Source of the DNA: Filomicrobium sp.
GTDB lineage: Bacteria; Pseudomonadota; Alphaproteobacteria; Rhizobiales; Hyphomicrobiaceae
Assembly (NCBI GenBank): GCA_021775655.1
Contig: JAJFHK010000185.1
Location: 1-17,806, forward strand
DNA: 17,806 nt
Reading direction: 5' to 3'
The notes under the pieces were generated by a model. The model had not been told where the DNA came from, made no database searches, and was given only the letters and a program-made list of their open reading frames with translations. A program made the position numbers and the translations under genes. Shown here piece by piece: positions 14,002 through 17,806 of the stretch; the first letter of the stretch is position 1; each line of letters starts with the position of its first letter.

Positions 14002-15138
14002 CTATTCGGCTGGGGCCGGCCGTGCCGACGCGCCGCTGCCAGAATCCCCTTTGGCCAATTCTTCTTCGACCCACAGGCTATGGTGTTCCTTGGCCCAATT
14101 GATATCGACATCGCCGGAGCCCATGGCATCGAAGGCGCCCTCCATACCAATCGACCCGATGTAGATATGGGCGATGATGATGACGGTCAGAACGAGCGCC
14201 ATGATGCCGTGCCATGTCGTCGCCAACTGCTGTTCCTGGTTTGCCGTGAGTTGAGTTGGCAGGTCGAAGCCAAAGCCATTCAGGATTGCAAATGTTTTAG
14301 CGAAGAAGGCAAAATCGTACGGCAGCAACAGCTGTAATCCTGACAGGCAAAGCGACAAACCGCCGAGCATGACGGCCCAGAATATGATCTTTTGTCCGGC
14401 ATTGAATTTCTTTGCAGCCGGATGGGCGCCGCCGAACATTCCACCGCCCTTAAGGAACCAAACAATATCGCGCGGATGCGGGAAGTTGTACCAGACCCAG
14501 GTTACGAAAGTCATGACTAGGCCGACCATGAATGCAAAGGCGACGTAGTTATGTAGCCATTTGCCTGTCAAGGCTATCGAGGCAAACGCTTCCTTGCCGA
14601 TGATCGGCATCAGGACGTCGCGACCGTAGAGCACGTTGAGGCCGGTTAAAGCGAGGATGATGAACGAGGTTGCGAGCAACCAGTGACCCGTACGTTCGAA
14701 ATCGCTGAAACGCTCAATGGTGCGCCCGGCCAGGCCATGCTCGACGCGAATGCGTCCGCGCAACAAGAAGAACAATGCCAGCAGCGCGACTATGCCACCA
14801 AGGCCGTAAGCACCATACAGGGGCAATGGGCCGTTGCGCATTGCGCGCCAGGTTTCGCCCGATGAGTCGACAAGGACACCAGCTTTCTTATCGGGAATGG
14901 AGACAGTGCCTTGAACATTGCGACGGACCTTGTTCCACATCTCGATATCGTAGTTGCCGCCCTTGTCGGCTGCGATCTGAGGAGGTCCACTTGAGGTCGA
15001 GGCGCCTTCAGGAGGACGAACGTTCTGCGCATCGGCCGTACCAGCGAACCCGGTGAGCGCTACAAATGCCGTCAGCGCCGCGAACAAAACGCTCTTAAGG
15101 ACCGTTCTCATTGCCATCGTGTCCTGAGACCTCTTCAT
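14002..15138 (-). CDS. fdhC: Formate dehydrogenase cytochrome b subunit (gamma)
   Basis: The membrane di-haem b subunit that takes electrons from the beta subunit and normally reduces quinone. It has a signal peptide (about 11-37, cut near ADAQ), a periplasmic segment of about 65 residues, and then five hydrophobic spans near 105-127, 152-172, 195-217, 250-272 and 308-330. Candidate haem ligands are His152 (RTGHWLL), His196 (KWLHNY), His310 (TWHGIM) and His324 (IAHIYIG). At 378 residues it is longer than the E. coli FdnI form (about 217), because of the N-terminal signal, the periplasmic stretch and one extra span. AGGGAG precedes ATG 15138; an internal ATG eight codons in also has AGGA upstream. 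Confidence 0.94.
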   Translation of the reverse strand: MKRSQDTMAMRTVLKSVLFAALTAFVALTGFAGTADAQNVRPPEGASTSSGPPQIAADKGGNYDIEMWNKVRRNVQGTVSIPDKKAGVLVDSSGETWRAMRNGPLPLYGAYGLGGIVALLALFFLLRGRIRVEHGLAGRTIERFSDFERTGHWLLATSFIILALTGLNVLYGRDVLMPIIGKEAFASIALTGKWLHNYVAFAFMVGLVMTFVTWVWYNFPHPRDIVWFLKGGGMFGGAHPAAKKFNAGQKIIFWAVMLGGLSLCLSGLQLLLPYDFAFFAKTFAILNGFGFDLPTQLTANQEQQLATTWHGIMALVLTVIIIAHIYIGSIGMEGAFDAMGSGDVDINWAKEHHSLWVEEELAKGDSGSGASARPAPAE

Positions 15139-15151
15139 CTCGCTCTCCCTG

Positions 15152-15166
15152 TCCGCCAGCGGCGGA
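15152..15166. promoter_or_regulatory. Hairpin just upstream of the cytochrome b ribosome site
   Basis: TCCGCC-agc-GGCGGA is a perfect six-pair stem that ends a few bases before the AGGGAG ribosome site of the cytochrome b gene. It could stabilise the processed 5' end or weakly attenuate after the lipoprotein gene. No T run follows on the minus strand. Confidence 0.35.
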
Positions 15167-15222
15167 AATTCAACTCTTATTCTTATTCGGTTGCTAGCAG
15201 GCGCCGCTGCCGAGCAGGATGC

Positions 15223-15417
15223 CTAGCGTCGGCCCTGATAACTGGAGCGCTGACGCAACTCTTTCACTTGCTCGTCGGTGAGTTTCTCATCTTTTTTGCC
15301 GGAGTAAACCCCCGGCTCGTGAGACAGCGGACGGCCTTGCTCACCTTCACGGCAAGCCGCTAGGCCAATCGCTACGGTGAGGATTAGACCAACCTTCAGT
15401 GCGGTTGCCTGCTTCAT
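15223..15417 (-). CDS. Small lipoprotein of the FDH operon
   Basis: A 64-residue protein with a lipoprotein signal: positive n-region, hydrophobic VGLILTVAIG, then the lipobox LAAC with the lipidated Cys at 22. The mature 43 residues are hydrophilic and contain GRPLSHEPGVYSG and a predicted helix DEKLTDEQVKELRQR. No redox cofactor motif is present. GGAG lies 11 bases before ATG 15417. It lies between fdhB and the cytochrome b gene, 84 bases before the latter. Similar short proteins occur in alphaproteobacterial FDH loci, as I recall. A structural or assembly role at the periplasmic membrane face is inferred. Confidence 0.78.
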   Translation of the reverse strand: MKQATALKVGLILTVAIGLAACREGEQGRPLSHEPGVYSGKKDEKLTDEQVKELRQRSSYQGRR

Positions 15418-15450
15418 GGTTGCTTGTACTCCAGCCCCTGTAACTCGCCT

Positions 15451-15516
15451 TATCAGTCAACACCCGGCGGTCCGTGTTGAACCTATCAGTCAACACTTGG
15501 CAAGCCAGTGTTGAAC
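15451..15516. repeat. Two tandem 32-33-base palindromic repeat units
   Basis: Unit 1 (15451-15482) and unit 2 (15484-15516) both open with TATCAGTCAACAC and close with GTGTTGAAC, with different 10-11 base middles. Each forms a TCAACAC/GTGTTGA stem; unit 2 adds TGGC/GCCA inside it. Conserved stems with variable loops suggest structural selection or a dispersed palindromic repeat family. Related fragments GTCAACACCC (15643-15652) and CCAACACTTGG (15706-15716) lie upstream on the coding strand. Confidence 0.65.
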
Positions 15517-15607
15517 GTGAGGGCAATGTTCCGCAATCAATTGTCGAACGCGGAGTAAATTTGCCCTGACATCTGTCTTCGTGCGCTCGTGCCCCTGAAC
15601 GCACGAA

Positions 15608-15629
15608 CAGGGCGGCGTTCGCCGCCCTG
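15608..15629 (-). terminator. Strong GC-rich hairpin downstream of fdhB
   Basis: CAGGGCGGC-gttc-GCCGCCCTG is a perfect nine-pair stem with a four-base loop. On the minus strand it lies about 190 bases after the fdhB stop and is followed by TTCGTGCGTTC, without a real T run. It may be a partial terminator or an mRNA-stabilising stem. Confidence 0.5.
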
Positions 15630-15657
15630 CCAATTGCTATTACGTCAACACCCTGGC

Positions 15658-15678
15658 GACCAAGCCTGTTTCTTGGTC
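15658..15678. repeat. Inverted repeat in the FDH gap
   Basis: GACCAAG-cctgttt-CTTGGTC: seven perfect pairs with a seven-base loop. Confidence 0.5.
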
Positions 15679-15709
15679 CCACTCGGCAAGGCTGATGTTC
15701 CAACGCCAA

Positions 15710-15726
15710 CACTTGGAACCCAAGTG
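15710..15726. repeat. Inverted repeat in the FDH gap
   Basis: CACTTGG-aac-CCAAGTG: seven perfect pairs with a three-base loop. On the minus strand it is followed by TTGGCG, similar to the TTGACTG that follows the tandem units. Confidence 0.5.
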
Positions 15727-15821
15727 ACTCGGCTGGAAAACCAGACGGCTCGACTGTTTGCGTTCTGTATTCGCAGACGATGCTCCACTTGTTACCGGAG
15801 ACCAACGCCTGTTCCAGAACA

Positions 15822-16415
15822 CTAGCCTGCCTGACCAGGATAGGCTTTACCCCATCCCCAGGCGCCGCTGCCGAAGCCACGGGCGACGACACGCTCGCGG
15901 TAGATGTCAGAGACCATGTCTCCGTCACCGCCGAGCAGTGCCTTCGTCGAGCACATTTCTGCGCACAGCGGCAGCTTGCCTTCAGCAAGACGGTTGCGGC
16001 CATACTTTGAATGCTCGGCATCCGAGTTGGTTTCTTCGGGCCCGCCGGCGCAGAAGGTACACTTGTCCATTTTGCCGCGGCTACCGAAGTTGGATGCCTG
16101 CGGGTACTGCGGTGCGCCGAATGGGCAGGCGTAGAAGCAGTAACCGCAACCGATGCACAGGTCCTTGTTGTGCAAGACCACGCCCTGCTCGGTCTGGTAG
16201 AAGCAGTCGACCGGGCAGACGGCCATGCATGGTGCATCAGAGCAGTGCATGCAGGCCACCGAGATGGAACGTTCACCCGGTGAACCGTCGTTGATGGTGA
16301 CGACGCGCCGGCGGTTTACACCCCACGGCACCTCGTTCTCGTTTTTACAGGCAGTTACGCAGGCATTGCATTCGATGCAGCGCTCGGCGTCACAGAGAAA
16401 TTTCATGCGTGCCAT
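15822..16415 (-). CDS. fdhB: Formate dehydrogenase iron-sulfur subunit (beta)
   Basis: A 197-residue four-cluster ferredoxin that carries electrons from the catalytic subunit to cytochrome b. Cysteine sets are 13/16/19/23 (CIECNACVTAC), 55/58/63/67 (CMHCSDAPCMAVCP), 87/90/93/97 (CIGCGYCFYACP), and 119/122 with 151/155 (CTFC, CAEMC). These are the four paired [4Fe-4S] sites of the FDH beta family. There is no C-terminal membrane helix, unlike the E. coli FdnH/FdoH beta (about 294 residues), so it resembles the shorter Wolinella/Shewanella type. I chose ATG 16415, four bases after the fdhA stop. It is preceded by GGAGG inside the fdhA end and leads directly into MARMKFLCD. Longer upstream starts would run into fdhA. 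Confidence 0.95.
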   Translation of the reverse strand: MARMKFLCDAERCIECNACVTACKNENEVPWGVNRRRVVTINDGSPGERSISVACMHCSDAPCMAVCPVDCFYQTEQGVVLHNKDLCIGCGYCFYACPFGAPQYPQASNFGSRGKMDKCTFCAGGPEETNSDAEHSKYGRNRLAEGKLPLCAEMCSTKALLGGDGDMVSDIYRERVVARGFGSGAWGWGKAYPGQAG

Positions 16416-16419
16416 TGGA

Positions 16420-17806
16420 TCAGGCCCTCCAGATCTTACAGAGCGATACTTTCGATTCCTGCATTTGGGTGACGGCATCATAGCCGTAGGTCATCGCCGT
16501 GTTGGCGGCTTCACCTAAGACATAGGGATCGGAACCCTCCGGGTACTTAGACCGAAGATCCTTGCCCTGGAACATGCCGCCGAAGTGGAATGGCATGAAC
16601 GCCACGCCGGTGCCGACACGCTCGGTGATCATTGCCATCACCTTGACTTTGCCTTTCTCGGCACCTTCGACCCAGACTGTCTCGCCTTCCTTGATGCCGA
16701 GATTGTTGGCATCGCGCGGGTTGATCTCCACGAACATGTTTTGCTGGAGTTCGGCGAGCCAAGGGTTGGAACGGGTCTCGTCACCGCCACCTTCATACTC
16801 AACCAGTCGCCCGGAGGTGAGAATGATCGGGTACGTCTCGGAGACCTTCTCCTCGATCCCCTTCTTCTGGATCGTTTCAAAAAGCACCGGCAAGCGATGC
16901 AGTCGGCGGTCGGTGAAGGTCGGATACTTGCCGGCCAACTCCGGTTCCGAAGTGTAGAGCGGTTCGCGGTGCAACGGCACCGGATCCGGGAACGTCCACA
17001 CGACGGCGCGCGCCTTGGCGTTACCGAACGGCGCGAGGCCGTGCTTGATGGCAACGCGTTGCAGTCCGCCAGACAGGTCGACCTTCCAGTTGACCTTGCC
17101 CATTTTCTCGGGATCGTTGCTGCCGGCGACTTTCTCGATGGCAGCAGACTCGTCGGCTGTCAGGTCACCAGCCCAGCCAAGCTTGTCGAGCATGGCGTAG
17201 GTGATTTCCGGATAACCGTCCTTGATTTCCGAACCGACGGGATAGGATTCAACAGCCAAGAGGTTGTCCGCATCCGCGTCACCCTTGGCATATTTCTCCG
17301 GTGCCGTGACGCCAAAGCGAGCACGGAAGCAGAGACCGCCTTCGGCGACCGGCTTCGAGGTATCGTAAAGGTTCGGCGTACCGGGGTGGTTCATCTCCGC
17401 CGTTCCCCACGATGGCCAAGGCAGACCATAGTAGTCGCCATCGCACGGACCGCCGTTGGCTTTCAAGGTGACCTTATCGAAGGTTGCCTGGTTGGCCATG
17501 TGCTTCTTCAAGCGCTCAGGGCTCTGGCCGGTGTAGCCGATGGTCCACATACCCCTGTTGAATTCAAGGGTGATGTCCTCGACGACAGGCTCGGTGCCCT
17601 TTACCTCGATGTTCTTGAACATCTCCGCTTCAAAGCCGAACTTCCTTGCGAAGAGATACATGATCTCGTGGTCGACTTTGGAATCAAACAGAGGCTCAAA
17701 GACCTTTTCACGCCACTGCAGCGAGCGGTTCGAAGCTGTCACAGAACCAGACGTTTCAAACTGCGTCGTGGCAGGCAGCAGGTAAACACCATCGGTGCGG
17801 TCATGC
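16420..17806 (-). CDS. fdhA: Formate dehydrogenase catalytic subunit alpha, C-terminal part (cut by right edge)
   Basis: The molybdenum or tungsten bis-MGD subunit that oxidises formate to CO2. About 461 C-terminal residues are visible; the frame stays open to the window edge, so the true start is outside. Visible landmarks are DGVYLLPATTQFETSGSVTA and NRSLQWREKVFEP at the left of the protein. The C-terminal MGD-binding domain follows: PIILTSGRLVEYEGGGDETR, NPWLAELQQNMFVEINPRDA, KEGETVWVEGAEKGKV, and FMPFHFGG. The end AMTYGYDAVTQMQESKVSLCKIWRA is family-typical. The active-site Cys/Sec, the N-terminal [4Fe-4S] motif and any Tat signal lie outside the window, so selenium use cannot be judged. 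The periplasmic partners nearby favour a periplasmic respiratory enzyme. Confidence 0.95.
   Translation of the reverse strand, partial: HDRTDGVYLLPATTQFETSGSVTASNRSLQWREKVFEPLFDSKVDHEIMYLFARKFGFEAEMFKNIEVKGTEPVVEDITLEFNRGMWTIGYTGQSPERLKKHMANQATFDKVTLKANGGPCDGDYYGLPWPSWGTAEMNHPGTPNLYDTSKPVAEGGLCFRARFGVTAPEKYAKGDADADNLLAVESYPVGSEIKDGYPEITYAMLDKLGWAGDLTADESAAIEKVAGSNDPEKMGKVNWKVDLSGGLQRVAIKHGLAPFGNAKARAVVWTFPDPVPLHREPLYTSEPELAGKYPTFTDRRLHRLPVLFETIQKKGIEEKVSETYPIILTSGRLVEYEGGGDETRSNPWLAELQQNMFVEINPRDANNLGIKEGETVWVEGAEKGKVKVMAMITERVGTGVAFMPFHFGGMFQGKDLRSKYPEGSDPYVLGEAANTAMTYGYDAVTQMQESKVSLCKIWRA

Larger units (their letters stand above)
15418..15821. other. 404-base non-coding, hairpin-rich gap inside the FDH operon
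   Basis: I find no convincing gene here; open frames read through it but lack a ribosome site or a recognisable product. It holds at least five inverted repeats: 15457-15480, 15490-15514, 15608-15629, 15658-15678 and 15710-15726. On the coding (minus) strand it is the region after the fdhB stop and before the lipoprotein ATG. It could split the operon mRNA into fdhAB and downstream segments by partial termination, processing or an internal promoter. Confidence 0.6.

Noticed and set aside
15418..15821. CRISPR array suggested by tandem repeat units near 15451-15516
   Set aside because: There are only two full units, the variable part lies inside each palindrome, there are no regular spacers, and no cas gene is nearby.
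15347..16276. A 309-codon open frame on the minus strand covering the FDH gap and part of fdhB
   Set aside because: It runs out of frame through fdhB and the lipoprotein gene, is rich in Arg/Ser/Pro as shadow frames are, and has no recognisable domain or ribosome site.

Overview
The window looks like a formate dehydrogenase (FDH) island of an alphaproteobacterium, most likely a Rhizobiales/Hyphomicrobiales lineage such as the methylotrophic Hyphomicrobium group. That placement is inferred from gene content, moderately high GC and the style of the proteins; there is no rRNA or other phylogenetic marker. No mobile element, CRISPR array, tRNA or rRNA was seen.

Layout. Positions 1-1519 hold the 3' end of an unrecognised gene, a 5-formyltetrahydrofolate cyclo-ligase (one-carbon metabolism) and a convergent secreted DUF411 metal-binding protein. 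Positions 1612-3156 (minus) hold an Mrp/ApbC-type Fe-S carrier ATPase with an extra C-terminal DUF971 domain. Divergent from it, 3320-8646 is a plus-strand run: fdhD, a secreted EF-hand protein, mobA, mobB, a secreted protein that reads as a catalytically dead subtilase, and a DUF3144 protein. DUF3306 and DUF3305 genes (minus, overlapping) lie at 8703-10015, divergent from a large poly-[4Fe-4S] protein (10190-12244). The rest is a minus-strand FDH structural operon in the order fdhA (C-terminal part, cut by the right edge), fdhB, a 404-base hairpin-rich gap, a small lipoprotein, the cytochrome b subunit, a secreted seven-blade WD40/cytochrome c fusion, and a 42-residue membrane peptide.

How the genes fit together. 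MobA and MobB convert molybdopterin cofactor to the bis-MGD form used by FDH. FdhD delivers sulfur to that cofactor. The Mrp protein and the poly-ferredoxin may supply or handle Fe-S clusters. The catalytic subunit passes electrons to the four-cluster beta subunit and then to a membrane cytochrome b. The WD40/cytochrome c protein is well placed to be a periplasmic electron acceptor or assembly factor. The lipoprotein, the membrane peptide, the EF-hand protein, the pseudo-subtilase and DUF3144/3305/3306 are accessory candidates by position only.

Most notable are the pseudo-subtilase coupled by a 4-base overlap to mobB, the WD40/cytochrome c fusion followed by an overlapping 42-aa membrane peptide, an FdhD without the second cysteine of its CxxC motif, the Mrp-DUF971 fusion, and the array of hairpins with a tandem palindromic repeat between fdhB and the lipoprotein gene.
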